This document shows, piece by piece, positions 53,001 through 62,395 of a stretch of 64,000 nucleotides of DNA (position 1 is its first letter; every line of letters starts with the position of its first letter). Both the position numbers and the translations under genes were made by a program. Source of the stretch: Desulfatibacillum aliphaticivorans DSM 15576 (GTDB lineage: Bacteria > Desulfobacterota > Desulfobacteria > Desulfobacterales > Desulfatibacillaceae); NCBI RefSeq assembly GCF_000429905.1, contig NZ_AUCT01000019.1:1-64000 (forward strand), given 5' to 3'. The notes below the pieces were generated by a model. That model saw nothing but the letters and a program-made list of their open reading frames with translations, made no database searches and was not told the DNA's origin.

Positions 53001-53350
53001 CCTAATATAAAATGAGTAAGCGGGGGTAACAGAAAAATCCAGAAGAGCAAGGAGCCATGCCGGCCGCCGAGATGGATGAAATAGGTAAATAAAACGCTGG
53101 TGCAAAAAATCACGACCCGGTATACGATCCGCCCGGAGGGCATGCGCTTCAACAATAACAGCCCAATGGCTATGACGGCAGCCATGGCAAAGTCCAGAGA
53201 ACCCAGCCCGGCGTTGCCGTTCCATAGGTTAACCAGGCCGACGGTAATGCAAACGAAAACGCCGACATGGGCGGGTATGATAAAGAAGAGACGCCTTCTG
53301 TTCTCTTCATAATCTGATTTTGGATTGTTAAAGTACGAAAAGTAATCCAT
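50036..53350 (-). CDS. Hybrid histidine kinase (membrane, 2 PAS, 2 receivers, Hpt)
   Basis: An 1104-residue phosphorelay kinase. The first about 180 residues hold six or so hydrophobic helices. Two PAS domains follow (about 205-325 and 330-450, KFANPAWASMHGLTQKE, DAVTVYDKDAKVLYVNPAFE). HisKA has FVANMSHEIRTPMNGVIGM; the ATPase domain has TDTGIGIPED and GTGLGLSICKRLV. Receiver 1 (LIITDMQMPLMDG) and receiver 2 (LVLMDCQMPELDGYEATKR) precede a C-terminal Hpt with LKAHTLAGSSASVG. All relay residues are present. It converges on the che operon, with no terminator between. Confidence 0.92.
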   Translation of the reverse strand: MDYFSYFNNPKSDYEENRRRLFFIIPAHVGVFVCITVGLVNLWNGNAGLGSLDFAMAAVIAIGLLLLKRMPSGRIVYRVVIFCTSVLFTYFIHLGGRHGSLLFWIFLLPPLTHFILGKKEGLWFSLGVYCLAAAIIIPPAEFTGAFPYPLAIKTRFLIVFLFSLVTANRYEAIREEIQNGLNQEREKLKEANDTLQYLKTAIDHSVDGIAVAGSDKRIKFANPAWASMHGLTQKEVEGAHARIFHSAAQYENEVAPFLKRVASKGSNYGEMGHVRKDGTEFPCWMSISLIRGEGEDPTGVVAVAKDISERKAAEAALIASEERNRALLEATPDAVTVYDKDAKVLYVNPAFEQLFGWTAEEVLGKPLDFVPSEERPKTDELIARMRKGESVLEEIKRYTKDGRLLYIRASASMFWDKDRHFLGTVVISRDITDRKKAEEALRKAKKDAETANIAKSQFVANMSHEIRTPMNGVIGMTGLLLDTDLDERQREFAETIQSSAANLLTVINDILDFSKIEADKLELESIGFDLRFTLEDVSDLLAIKAQAKNLEFVCMVDPDVPSLLVGDPGRLRQLIINICNNAIKFTREGEVVVRVVGEEIKEDKAYLRFTITDTGIGIPEDKQNDLFAPFTQMDASTTREYGGTGLGLSICKRLVQLMNGEIGVSSRPGEGATFWFSLPFQRQRQSREPLATASIQGRKILIVDDNATNRRLLSVLLETWGCRHEEAPDAQNALLKIKKAALEEKEPYSLIITDMQMPLMDGEELGRLIKNDPDLASSSLLMMTSIANRGDAARLSEIGFSAYLTKPIKQSVLFDCLQTVLGADTIPRPKEPKPIITRHAIAEAKKRRYRLLLVEDNLVNRKVALSILDNLGFRTDAVSNGLEAISALENQPYDLVLMDCQMPELDGYEATKRIRSAESRVLNQGIPIIAMTAHAMAGDREKCIACGMDDYISKPVEPAALNQLVEKWLDSSNPPSKPAPTPAEEAPVKAGTDVFDLEGLFSRLLEDGALVKEVLDAFLKELPNQIRTLHIALEERNLTLAGLKAHTLAGSSASVGACAIQAAAKDLETAIMDSDLNKSLILCEQLEKEGRLFHEAVREAGMLG

Positions 53351-53413
53351 CCCGCCTCAACATAGTTAAAAGCCGTTCCTGGCATATACCTCCGCCAACG
53401 GGAAAATTCCCTA

Positions 53414-56263
53414 TCAGGAGGTTTGCCAGTCGATGCTTTCAAGCTCATCCACCAAGATTGTGAACTCAGCGTCAAGTTTTTCAATTAAAGCAACCACGGC
53501 GATAAAGTCCTCATTAACGCTCGCCATCTCAGTTTCCCTTGCTGTGTGCATCATGGCCATGGCGCCGACATTGGAGGCGGCCCCTTTAATGGCGTGGGCG
53601 CATTTGCTTATCCCGGTAAAATCCTTTTTCTCTGCAAAGCCTTTGATCTCCAGCATTTTGCCGGGGGTGTCTTCAATGTACGCCTGAACTATTTCACGAG
53701 CCAGGTCTTCGTCGTTAAGCAAACGATCCAATAGGCCTTTTTTATCAAACACCGGATGCTTTTTGGGCATCTGTGCCTGGGGAGTTTTTTCCGGTTTGAT
53801 TTTTTCCGCCTCGGTTTTCTCCGGCAGCCATTTGTGAATCATTTCAATGAGGGCTCCGGGCTCGACGGGTTTGGACAAATAGTCGTCCATTCCAGCCTCG
53901 ATGCATTTTTTACGATCCCCCTCCATGGCGTGCGCTGTCATGGCTATGACGGGCGTTTTCGGGTCGAGCACGCAGGATCGGCGGCTCCGAATGCGCCTGG
54001 TGGCTTCATACCCATCCATGTCAGGCATTTGGCAATCCATGAGCACCATGGTGTATTTTTTCTCGCAAAGGGCTTTCACCGCTTCCCTTCCATTGGCCAC
54101 GGCCTCTGCGCGCAACCCCAGTTTTTTTAGGATGCTCAGGGCCACTTTTTGATTGACCGGGTTATCCTCGGCAACCAGGATGGAGACATCCGGCCTTTGC
54201 AGGGACGTCAGCGGCGGCATTTCAAAACGGGGCGGCTTGGAAATTTTATGGGATCCGCCTTCGGCGTTCAAGGCGCTCACCAGGCTATTGTACAAAGCGG
54301 ATTGTTTGACGGGCTTGGTGAGGCATCCTTCAAAGCCGGCGCTCTTCATCCTGAATTCGTCCCAGCGTTTGCCCATGAAGGTCATGATCAGCCAGTGGGC
54401 GTCGGCGAGCTTGATATCTTTTTTCGCCAGCCGCCCCAATGTTTCCCCGTCCATGTCTTTGAGCTTGTTGTCCGCAATAGCAAGGGCAAAGGGATCCTGG
54501 GACGCCGCGGCCAGGCGCAGCTTCTCAAGAGCTTCGCCTCCGCCTTGGGCTTCCTCCGGCCTGCAGGACCACGATTTAAGCATGTTGACCAGTTGAAGCC
54601 TGGTTGCGGCGTTTTCCGCAACCACCAGCACCCGCTTGTTGTGCACGGCGAGGTAGGGGGAAATTTCCTCCTTGGCCTGGGCCTGTTTTCCAAACTGGGC
54701 GGTGAACCAGAATGTGGAACCCTTGCCCTCCTCGCTTTCCAGCCCTATTCGGCCTTTCATCATTTGAGCGAGTTTTTTGGAGATGGCCAGGCCAAGCCCT
54801 GTGCCGCCGTAATTCCGCGTGGTGGAGGCCTCGGCCTGGGTGAAGGCGTCAAACAATGATTGTTGGCGGCTGGGGGCGACTCCTATGCCCGTGTCCGTCA
54901 CCGAAAATTTCAAGGCCAACAAGTCCGGCGCCTGCTTGAGCAACTCCACCCGGATGGTGATGCTTCCCTGGGCTGTAAACTTGACGGCGTTATTGGCCAG
55001 ATTCAATACGATCTGACGAAGCCGGACCGGATCCCCCTTAAGGCGGAAAGGGACGTCCGGGTCAATGATGCAGACGAACTCCAGGCCTTTTTCCTGGGCC
55101 CTTAAAGCCACAATGTCGCTGGCTTCCTCCAGGGTGTTGCGCAGGTCGAAATCAATGGCTTCCAGGTCCAGCTTGCCTGCTTCGATTTTTGAAAAGTCCA
55201 GGATGTCGTTGATGATCTCCAGGAGGGAATGGGCGCTGTTGCGAACCGTTTCGGCGTACTCCTTCTGCTCCCGGGTGAGCTCCGTCTCCAAAAGCAGGCT
55301 GATCATACCCACGACGCCGTTCATGGGGGTGCGGATTTCGTGGCTCATGTTGGCCAGAAACTCGCTTTTCGCCATGTTGGCCAGATCCGCTTGCACGGCA
55401 AGGCGGTTGGAGTCCTCAATAATCATTTCCAACTGCCTGTTTGCGTCTTCGGTCTCCTCTTTAGCGCGTCTGAGCGCTTGCTCCACTTCCTTTTGGCGGG
55501 TAATGTCCAGCAGAATGCACTGGAATCCCATTATGTGGCCGTCAGAGCGGGAAATGGGATGGATGTTGCTGGAGAAGCAGCGTTTTTGACCGCCCGGCAA
55601 AGTCACCCAGTCTTCGTAAATGCCCCCAACGCCTTTTTCCAGGATCGCATGAAACCGCTTGGTGAACCGGGCCGCGTCTTCGGAAGGCATGAAGTCCCTG
55701 ATTCCCATGCCCTCGACTTTGTCCTTTTCCATTCCGAATAAGGACGCTGCCACTTCATTGGCCAGGATGACATTGTCGTTTGCGTCAAAAAACAGGATGG
55801 CTGAGCCGGCGTTTTCTATCAGCGCCCTGTAGCGCTCTTCGCTTTCCCGGATTTTTTCCGCAAATTCCTTGTTGTCGCGGGTGAGCCGGGCTTTCTCCAA
55901 GGCGTTGATGATGGCGTGATATAGAATATCCAGATCGTTGATGGGCTTGATCAAATAGTCCCAGGCGCCGTTTCTGAGGGCGTTAACGGCTTCGCTCACT
56001 CCCCCGGCGCCCGAAATGACGATGACCGGGGTGAGCGGGGACTCTTTTTTGATTTCTTTTAAAACCTGCAACCCGTCCATCCTGGGCATACGCAGGTCCA
56101 GGAGCACCAGGTCCGGCGATTCCGTACGGAATTTTTCAAGCCCCATAATGCCGTCATCGGCAAGAACCACCTCAAAATCGTAGTCTTGCAAATAGGCTGA
56201 AACGCTGTTTTGAATGGCTTTTTCATCGTCAACAGCAAGTATTTTAATGGGCTGGTCTGTCAT
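53414..56263 (-). CDS. Hybrid histidine kinase (receiver, PAS, kinase, 2 receivers, Hpt)
   Basis: A 949-residue cytoplasmic kinase. N-terminal receiver (ILAVDDEKAIQN, LVLLDLRMPRMDG), PAS (about 145-265), HisKA FLANMSHEIRTPMNGVVGM, ATPase TDTGIGVAP and GTGLGLAISKKLA. A middle receiver (about 530-650) keeps Asp in AIADNKLKDMDG but has lost one of the two metal-binding acids (VVAEN). A normal receiver (MVLMDCQMPDMDGYEATRR) and a C-terminal Hpt (CAHAIKGAASNVG) follow. Its layout and sequence are close to the 1104-residue neighbour, indicating duplication. Confidence 0.92.
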   Translation of the reverse strand: MTDQPIKILAVDDEKAIQNSVSAYLQDYDFEVVLADDGIMGLEKFRTESPDLVLLDLRMPRMDGLQVLKEIKKESPLTPVIVISGAGGVSEAVNALRNGAWDYLIKPINDLDILYHAIINALEKARLTRDNKEFAEKIRESEERYRALIENAGSAILFFDANDNVILANEVAASLFGMEKDKVEGMGIRDFMPSEDAARFTKRFHAILEKGVGGIYEDWVTLPGGQKRCFSSNIHPISRSDGHIMGFQCILLDITRQKEVEQALRRAKEETEDANRQLEMIIEDSNRLAVQADLANMAKSEFLANMSHEIRTPMNGVVGMISLLLETELTREQKEYAETVRNSAHSLLEIINDILDFSKIEAGKLDLEAIDFDLRNTLEEASDIVALRAQEKGLEFVCIIDPDVPFRLKGDPVRLRQIVLNLANNAVKFTAQGSITIRVELLKQAPDLLALKFSVTDTGIGVAPSRQQSLFDAFTQAEASTTRNYGGTGLGLAISKKLAQMMKGRIGLESEEGKGSTFWFTAQFGKQAQAKEEISPYLAVHNKRVLVVAENAATRLQLVNMLKSWSCRPEEAQGGGEALEKLRLAAASQDPFALAIADNKLKDMDGETLGRLAKKDIKLADAHWLIMTFMGKRWDEFRMKSAGFEGCLTKPVKQSALYNSLVSALNAEGGSHKISKPPRFEMPPLTSLQRPDVSILVAEDNPVNQKVALSILKKLGLRAEAVANGREAVKALCEKKYTMVLMDCQMPDMDGYEATRRIRSRRSCVLDPKTPVIAMTAHAMEGDRKKCIEAGMDDYLSKPVEPGALIEMIHKWLPEKTEAEKIKPEKTPQAQMPKKHPVFDKKGLLDRLLNDEDLAREIVQAYIEDTPGKMLEIKGFAEKKDFTGISKCAHAIKGAASNVGAMAMMHTARETEMASVNEDFIAVVALIEKLDAEFTILVDELESIDWQTS

Positions 56264-56329
56264 TATTTATCCTGGTATTCTATAGAGCATCGCCACATTT
56301 ACTGAACTCCTCATAGAAATACAAGAGTA

Positions 56330-58990
56330 TTATAGGGCCTCAATATGCAAATTGTCTCCTTTGGGCCAAAGATCCGCCCTGGACGCCAAGGAATTGAGGT
56401 TCACAGGTTTGGCCAGACAGGCGTTGGCGCCCGCCTCCAAGGCGGATTGGCAATCCGGGCCGTCCTGCTTTTTGCTTAGAACAACCAAGGGAATTCCTTT
56501 GCCCGCCTCCTCATCCCGGATGGATTTGATCGGGGCGTAGCTGTCGGAGGATAGCAAGGCTTCCTCCGCTATAATCAGGCTGACGTTTTCATTTTCCTGC
56601 AAGCGCTCCAGGATTTCGTGGGCGTTTCTGGCGACAATGACCTTGGCCCCCACGTCGCCCAGTATTTTGCGCAAGGTGAAAACATGGCGCATGTCTCTGT
56701 CCGCAAGCAAAATGTGCCTGCCGTTAAAAAAGCGCTCGTTTTCAGGATGCAGTTGCAGAGGCTCCTGCTTGACGGGCGGGGACGGCTCCGGCTCCCCGGG
56801 AGCTCCCACTCCCTCCCACGGCCGGACGATGGGCGGATCCGCGGGCGCTGCATAGACTTCCGGGATGACCAGGGTGAAGGTGCTGCCCGCACCCGGTTCG
56901 CTTTCGGCGCGCACGGCGCCGCCTATGAGACGGGCGATTTCCCGCGAGATGGTCAGCCCAAGGCCGGTTCCGCCGAACTCCCTGCTGGTGGTTCCGTCGG
57001 CCTGGGTAAAGGCTTCGAAGATTTCCTCCATTTTTTCCTGGGGAATTCCTATTCCTGAATCCATCACGGAAAAGGCCGCGCATTTGCTCGGGGAATAACC
57101 GGGAAGGGCGTCTTCCTTCCTGGGGCGGCTTACCCGCAAAACCACGGAGCCTTGTTTGGTGAACTTTAATGCATTGGAGATAAAATTGCGCAGCACCTGC
57201 TCCAGTCTTTGGCTGTCGGATTGGACTCTCAGGGGAATGTCCGCGTCCATCCTGACGGAAAAATCCAGGCCTTTGTTCTTGGCCAGGGGCAGAAATTCCC
57301 TCTCAATGGCCTGGACAAAGGTTTTGGTCTCAAAAAAGGAGGAGTTCACCGCCATTTTGCCGGCTTCTATTTTGGAAAGATCAAGAACCTCGTTGATAAG
57401 CAGGAGCAGGGCTTTGCCCGAGGATTGGATGGCCTGGGCGCATTCCAGGTCGCTGTCGGTGAGGTTCTTTTCCCGGTTTTCGCATAAAATCCCGGATAAT
57501 AGGATAATGCTGTTCAAGGGCGTTCGAAGCTCGTGGGATACATTGGCGAGAAACTGGGATTTGTACATGCTCCCCACTTCCAAATCCCTGGCCCTGGCTT
57601 CCAGAAGTTCATGGGCGTTCTGCAGCTCCACGTTCTTTTTTTCAAGCTGCTGATAGGCGTCCTGGAGCTTTTGCTCCGAGGCCTTTCTTTCGGTCACGTC
57701 CCGGCCGCTAAAAACCACGCCGCCCACGCCCGGAACGTCCATTTGGGAGTTTAGCACCCCCTCCAGCCAGTACCATCCGCCGTCCCTGTGGCGGAAACGA
57801 ACGCCTTCCAGCTTAATGGGCTGCCCGGGATTTGTTAATGCTTTTTCCAGGGCTTTTTCCACCATGGAAACGTCCTTGGGGTGCATGTTGCGGCTGGTGT
57901 ACTGGCCGATAACCATTCCAGGCTTGTACCCGTAGGTGGAAAAAACGGAAGGGCTGGCGTAGGTGTAGGTGTTGTCCGGTCCTATGATCAAGGTGATGTC
58001 AGAGGAGTTTTCCGTCAAAGCCCGAAAGCGTTCTTCGCTGGCCGTAAGCGCCCGGGCCGCATTGATGTCCTTGAGGGCTTCCACGCCGTGGGTGGCTATG
58101 AGGGCGGTCAGCTCCAGGTCCGTATCCGAAAAGGGATCGTCGGGGGCTTTTGAGAGGATGCTCAGCCCCAGAATGCTTTTGTCCGGGGTATAGATGGGGG
58201 TCAGCAGCAGAGAGGCGCCTTCACACCCCTCGAGGGCGGCGTCCAGATATCCGATTCCTTGTTCATAGGCATTGATGATAACCGCTTCTCCGGCGTCCCA
58301 GAGCTTGTCCAGCAAGGCGTCCTGGGCGTCAGGCAGGGGGATGGACCATCCGCGGCGCTTGGCGTCGGTGGAACATTTTAATACCAGTTCGTCATCCCCG
58401 CGCAGGAAAAAACGCCCCTGTCCAGCCGCGGCGTTCTCCATCAAGGCGCTTAAAAGCATGGTGCACAGCTCGTCTTCTGTGCTGCAGGCAGTGAAAAACA
58501 GGGTGCAGTCGGTAATGTGCTTCAGCCTTCTGCTGTACTCCATGAGCTTTTCGGAGCGCTCCTGCACCAGGGCTTCAAGATTTTCCTGATAATCCTTATT
58601 CTCCTTGCGTAATTGCGCCCGTTCCAGGTTTTTTCTCACCGTGTGCAGGAGGATGCTAAGGCTTTCTATGGGCTTGAATATGTAGTCCCAGGCGCCCATT
58701 TTCAAGGCATTGACGGCGTCTCGCGCCACCCCGGCGCCGGAAACCACGATGAGAGGCACGTCCGGCGACTCCTTGCTTAGAATGGAAAGCACTTCCAAAC
58801 CGTCCATTTCCGGCATGCGCAGGTCGACCAGAACCAGGTCGGGTTTTTCCCGGCGAAAGAGCTCCGCGCCCAACCGGCCGTTTGCAGCTTCCACGACTTC
58901 ATAGCCGTTATCCTCCAGGAACGAGGCAAAGCTCCAGCGGATAGCGTCTTCATCGTCTATGGTCAAAATTTTGGGAGGTCCGCCTTCCAT
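56330..58990 (-). CDS. Hybrid histidine kinase (receiver, GAF, PAS, kinase, degenerate receiver)
   Basis: About 886 residues. N-terminal receiver (ILTIDDEDAIRW, LVLVDLRMPEMDG), coiled coil, GAF-like domain (about 160-300), PAS (about 320-440), HisKA FLANVSHELRTPLNSIILLS, ATPase MDSGIGIPQ and GTGLGLTISREIA. The C-terminal receiver-like domain (about 750-875) has LIIAEEALL where the phospho-Asp should be, so Glu replaces Asp, while the Lys in LAKPVN is kept. There is no Hpt. The start at 58990 has GAGGAA just before it. Confidence 0.88.
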   Translation of the reverse strand: MEGGPPKILTIDDEDAIRWSFASFLEDNGYEVVEAANGRLGAELFRREKPDLVLVDLRMPEMDGLEVLSILSKESPDVPLIVVSGAGVARDAVNALKMGAWDYIFKPIESLSILLHTVRKNLERAQLRKENKDYQENLEALVQERSEKLMEYSRRLKHITDCTLFFTACSTEDELCTMLLSALMENAAAGQGRFFLRGDDELVLKCSTDAKRRGWSIPLPDAQDALLDKLWDAGEAVIINAYEQGIGYLDAALEGCEGASLLLTPIYTPDKSILGLSILSKAPDDPFSDTDLELTALIATHGVEALKDINAARALTASEERFRALTENSSDITLIIGPDNTYTYASPSVFSTYGYKPGMVIGQYTSRNMHPKDVSMVEKALEKALTNPGQPIKLEGVRFRHRDGGWYWLEGVLNSQMDVPGVGGVVFSGRDVTERKASEQKLQDAYQQLEKKNVELQNAHELLEARARDLEVGSMYKSQFLANVSHELRTPLNSIILLSGILCENREKNLTDSDLECAQAIQSSGKALLLLINEVLDLSKIEAGKMAVNSSFFETKTFVQAIEREFLPLAKNKGLDFSVRMDADIPLRVQSDSQRLEQVLRNFISNALKFTKQGSVVLRVSRPRKEDALPGYSPSKCAAFSVMDSGIGIPQEKMEEIFEAFTQADGTTSREFGGTGLGLTISREIARLIGGAVRAESEPGAGSTFTLVIPEVYAAPADPPIVRPWEGVGAPGEPEPSPPVKQEPLQLHPENERFFNGRHILLADRDMRHVFTLRKILGDVGAKVIVARNAHEILERLQENENVSLIIAEEALLSSDSYAPIKSIRDEEAGKGIPLVVLSKKQDGPDCQSALEAGANACLAKPVNLNSLASRADLWPKGDNLHIEAL

Positions 58991-59143
58991 CAATTCCTCG
59001 CGAATCGGTTTAACGCCATTGCTGGTCGTTGGTTGTCGTCCATAGTCCGTTTGGGCCTGCGTTTTCAAAAGCATGAGTCCGAAAAAACAGGATGCAAATT
59101 CCGGGCCATGCGCCTCCCGGGACGGCCTGCGAACGACGCCCAG

Positions 59144-62100
59144 TTACTTTCTCTTGATTCCCAGTTTTTTGATGCGTGAAAACAAGGTGTTGTGATTGAT
59201 TTCCAGCAGTTCCGCGGCGCCTCCCGGGCCGCGCACCTTGCCGCCGGTCTTTTTTAAGGCCCATAAAATATGACGGCGTTCGTTTTCCTCCAGGGACAGG
59301 GCTTCCCGGTCCAGAGCGAAGGAAGCGCCGCTTTGGAAGAGATCCGGGATTTCCAAACGGGCGCCGGAGCTCAGGATTGCGCTTCTTTCGATGACGTTTT
59401 CCAACTCCCGCACATTGCCGGGCCAGTCATAGGCCACCAGCTTGTCCAGATCCTCCGGCGTGACGGCGCCCCGGGGCTTTCCCAGGTTCTTGGCGTGCCG
59501 ATCCAGAAAATAGTCCACAAGGAGAGGTATGTCTTCCTTGCGCTCCCTCAGGGGAGGAATCTTAAGGCTTAAAACATTGAGGCGATAGTACAGGTCTTCC
59601 CGGAATTTTCCGGTTTTCACGTCCTCCCGCAAATCCCGGTTGGTGGCCGCCAGCAGCCTGAAGTCCGAGCGCAGGGTGCTTCTTCCGCCCACCCGTTCAA
59701 ATTCTTTGTTCTGAAGGACCCGCAGCAGCCGGACCTGGACTTCATGGGAAATGTCGCCGATTTCGTCCAAAAACAGGGTGCCTCCGTCCGCCAGTTCGAA
59801 CCTGCCCAGGCGCCTTTTGTCCGCACCGGTGAAAGCGCCTTTTTCGTGCCCGAACAACTCGCTGGCTATGAGCCCTTCCGGAAACATGCTGCAGTTGACG
59901 CGGATGAATGGTTTGCCGGCTCTGGAGCTTCTTTCGTGGATGGCTGTTGAGATCAACTCCTTGCCCACGCCGGTTTCCCCCAAAATCAGGACGGTGGAGT
60001 CCGTGGCCGCAATTTTTTTTACGTCATTCAAAACCTTGCGCACGGCCGCGCACTCGCCCACAAATTCCACGGGAGGCTGAAACTCGCTCTGCTGTTCCTC
60101 CAGATACCGCTTTTCCTCCTCCAGTTTGCGGATAAGAGCTCTGTTTTGTTCGTGAATCCGTGCGTTATCCAGCGCGATGGCGGCCTGGGAGGAGAAAAAA
60201 TCCAGAATGCGGATGTCCGATTCCTTCAGGGCGCTGGGAAAAATCCGGTTGTCCACGTACAACACCCCCAGGACCGTCTCCCGGAATTTCATGGGAACGC
60301 AAATGCACGAGTGGACCACTTTATTCTCCAGGGGGTGGGACTGGCGGGGCGCCTCGGTGAGGCGAAACCGGGCGCGGCCTGTGAAGGCGGCTTCCCGCAC
60401 CATTTTCATGCTGGATTGAAATTCGGGCCGGGATATGTCCTGCTCCATGATGTTCCGGGCGGCCCTAAGGACCACGGCGGGCTTGCCGGTCTCCTTGTTG
60501 ACCAGAAAGACCGCGCCCCGCTCGGCGCCTGTAATGCGATTGACAGTGGCAAGAATATGACGCACCAGGTCCCGGTCGTTCCGGATGGTGGCCAGCTCCT
60601 GCCCCAGCTTCATGATTTCCTCCAGCAGGTTTTTATCCGTGCGCAGGTCTTTTAAGAGGAATCGCAGGTTGTCGGGAACCTGATCGTGGAGAAAGGAGTC
60701 CAATAGCTCGGCGCTTTTCCGGATGGCGCCTTTGGCTTTTTTTTCCTGGCCCATGGACAGGTACAGGCGGGCCATTTCCATGCGGGTCCGGGCGAGCTGA
60801 ATCTCGTGGCCGGACTCCTCCAGCCATTTTTCCGAGAGCTTCATGGACCGGAGGACCTTGCCGGCTTCCACGCCCCGCTTTTCCTCCAAAAGGGCCTGAT
60901 ACCGGTACGCTCCCCCTTTAATAAGGATGTTCCGGCTCTTCTGCCATTCCTTGAGATCCTCCATGGCCAGGGCCGCCTGGACCGCCGGGAGCTGGCCCTG
61001 CTCCATGGCCCAGAACATTTCGGCGTTTTGATAAATATGGGTTTCTATTTTAATGCCCCTCTCCCGGGTGACCCGCACGGCCTCGCTCAAATACGAAACC
61101 GCTTCCTTTTGATTGTGGTTGCGAAAATGGGCCAGGGCCAGGTTCAGGCTGATGAGGATGGAGTTATAGGTGTTGTTGGTCTGGAGAGCATGGTCCAGGG
61201 CCAGGTCCAGGTAGTAGATGGCCTCTTCGTACTGCCCCAGCTCTATGAGCAGGCTGCCGATATGGTAGCCCACGTAGCTGCCCACGTATAAGTCGCCCAC
61301 GCTGCGGCATTTTTCATAAATGGCGTCCATGAGGCCCATGCCCCGCTTGATCTGGCCGTTGAATGCATAGCAGACCCCCACCACCTGGGCGGACAGCATG
61401 GGAAAGCGGCCCCTGGGATACTTGTCGATGTCCGAGACCACCTCCTCGTAGTTGCGGATCACCTCCCGCAGCCTGCCCTGGGCGTACAGAAAAAAGGTGC
61501 TTAAAAAAACCGCGGATCTTTTCAGGGTGGGGTCGTCGATCTTCTCCGCCAGGGCCCAGCCGCGATTAAAGTGGCGCATGGCCTGGTTGAAGTGGGAGCA
61601 AAACCACTCGTTTTTCGCCAAGTGCATTTCCAGAAGCGCCGTATGGGCGTCGTCCTTCCGGTCGCGGGCCTTTTGCACCGCGGTTTTGAGCGGGGGCACC
61701 GTGGCTTCCACGTCCGGCGCCAGCTCCACGATCTTGGAGACGGCGATAACCGCATTGGTGAAGAGCTCGTACGCCTGGGAGGAGGTGGACATTTCCAGGT
61801 CGTCGATGATTTTCTGGTAGCATTGAAGCGCCTTTTGGTGGCGGTGGGTCTTCCGGTAAATGTCTCCGGCCTTCATGAGGACCTTGCACTCCTGCTCGCC
61901 GTTTTTCAAATGAATCAGGTGGCTGGAAGCCGCCAGAACAGCCTCGTCCTGGCTTTGCATCTCCCGGAAGTAAATCCCCGCGATGGAGCGGTGCCAGAGC
62001 TCCTTTTCCGCCTGGGGAACGGACTGGGCGATCTTTTTTCTTTGGGCCTCGTTTCTGAAGGAATAGACGCCGGGGCCTTCCTTCTGGAGGATTTTTTTTT

Positions 62101-62260
62101 CAAAGAGTCCGTCCAGCTCCTGGAGGATTTCGCTGGCTTTCAGGCCGGACATTTCCAGGATCCAGTCTACGGAGAAGTTATCCTCGAACATGGCCATGAG
62201 GCTCAGCAGACCATGGTCGTCGAGCGTTGAGAGAGAGGACGGCGTATTCAGGTCAGGCAT
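59144..62260 (-). CDS. Sigma-54-dependent activator with TPR-like and GAF sensory regions
   Basis: A 1038-residue regulator. The first about 540 residues form TPR-like helical repeats (YQKIIDDLEMSTSSQAYELF, GQYEEAIYYLDLALDHALQT). A GAF domain (about 560-710) and coiled coil precede the AAA+ domain (about 735-975): Walker A GETGVGKELI, sigma-54 contact loop GAFTGAD, Walker B GGTLFLDEIGD. A Fis-type helix-turn-helix ends the protein (EINHNTLFSRIKKLG). There is no receiver, so control is by ligand or protein contact rather than phosphorylation. It is divergent from the acyl-CoA dehydrogenase operon and likely activates it (inference). Confidence 0.92.
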   Translation of the reverse strand: MPDLNTPSSLSTLDDHGLLSLMAMFEDNFSVDWILEMSGLKASEILQELDGLFEKKILQKEGPGVYSFRNEAQRKKIAQSVPQAEKELWHRSIAGIYFREMQSQDEAVLAASSHLIHLKNGEQECKVLMKAGDIYRKTHRHQKALQCYQKIIDDLEMSTSSQAYELFTNAVIAVSKIVELAPDVEATVPPLKTAVQKARDRKDDAHTALLEMHLAKNEWFCSHFNQAMRHFNRGWALAEKIDDPTLKRSAVFLSTFFLYAQGRLREVIRNYEEVVSDIDKYPRGRFPMLSAQVVGVCYAFNGQIKRGMGLMDAIYEKCRSVGDLYVGSYVGYHIGSLLIELGQYEEAIYYLDLALDHALQTNNTYNSILISLNLALAHFRNHNQKEAVSYLSEAVRVTRERGIKIETHIYQNAEMFWAMEQGQLPAVQAALAMEDLKEWQKSRNILIKGGAYRYQALLEEKRGVEAGKVLRSMKLSEKWLEESGHEIQLARTRMEMARLYLSMGQEKKAKGAIRKSAELLDSFLHDQVPDNLRFLLKDLRTDKNLLEEIMKLGQELATIRNDRDLVRHILATVNRITGAERGAVFLVNKETGKPAVVLRAARNIMEQDISRPEFQSSMKMVREAAFTGRARFRLTEAPRQSHPLENKVVHSCICVPMKFRETVLGVLYVDNRIFPSALKESDIRILDFFSSQAAIALDNARIHEQNRALIRKLEEEKRYLEEQQSEFQPPVEFVGECAAVRKVLNDVKKIAATDSTVLILGETGVGKELISTAIHERSSRAGKPFIRVNCSMFPEGLIASELFGHEKGAFTGADKRRLGRFELADGGTLFLDEIGDISHEVQVRLLRVLQNKEFERVGGRSTLRSDFRLLAATNRDLREDVKTGKFREDLYYRLNVLSLKIPPLRERKEDIPLLVDYFLDRHAKNLGKPRGAVTPEDLDKLVAYDWPGNVRELENVIERSAILSSGARLEIPDLFQSGASFALDREALSLEENERRHILWALKKTGGKVRGPGGAAELLEINHNTLFSRIKKLGIKRK

Positions 62261-62356
62261 GGGCGTCTGCTCCGAAGGAAAACAATTTTTAGGCGGTTTG
62301 GAAGACCGGAGAAATCATAGCCTGAGCGGGGCGCGGAAGTCAAGCATTATGCACGA

Positions 62357-62378
62357 TATATAAAACCAGTTTGATATA
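62357..62378. promoter_or_regulatory. 22-bp near-perfect dyad, candidate activator binding site
   Basis: TATATAAAAC and GTTTGATATA flank CA and match in nine of ten positions. Size and symmetry suit the upstream activator site of a Fis-type sigma-54 regulator such as the divergent 62260 gene. It lies about 85 bases before the GG-N10-GC element. Confidence 0.5.
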
Positions 62379-62395
62379 TAACGCGCCAGACCAAG

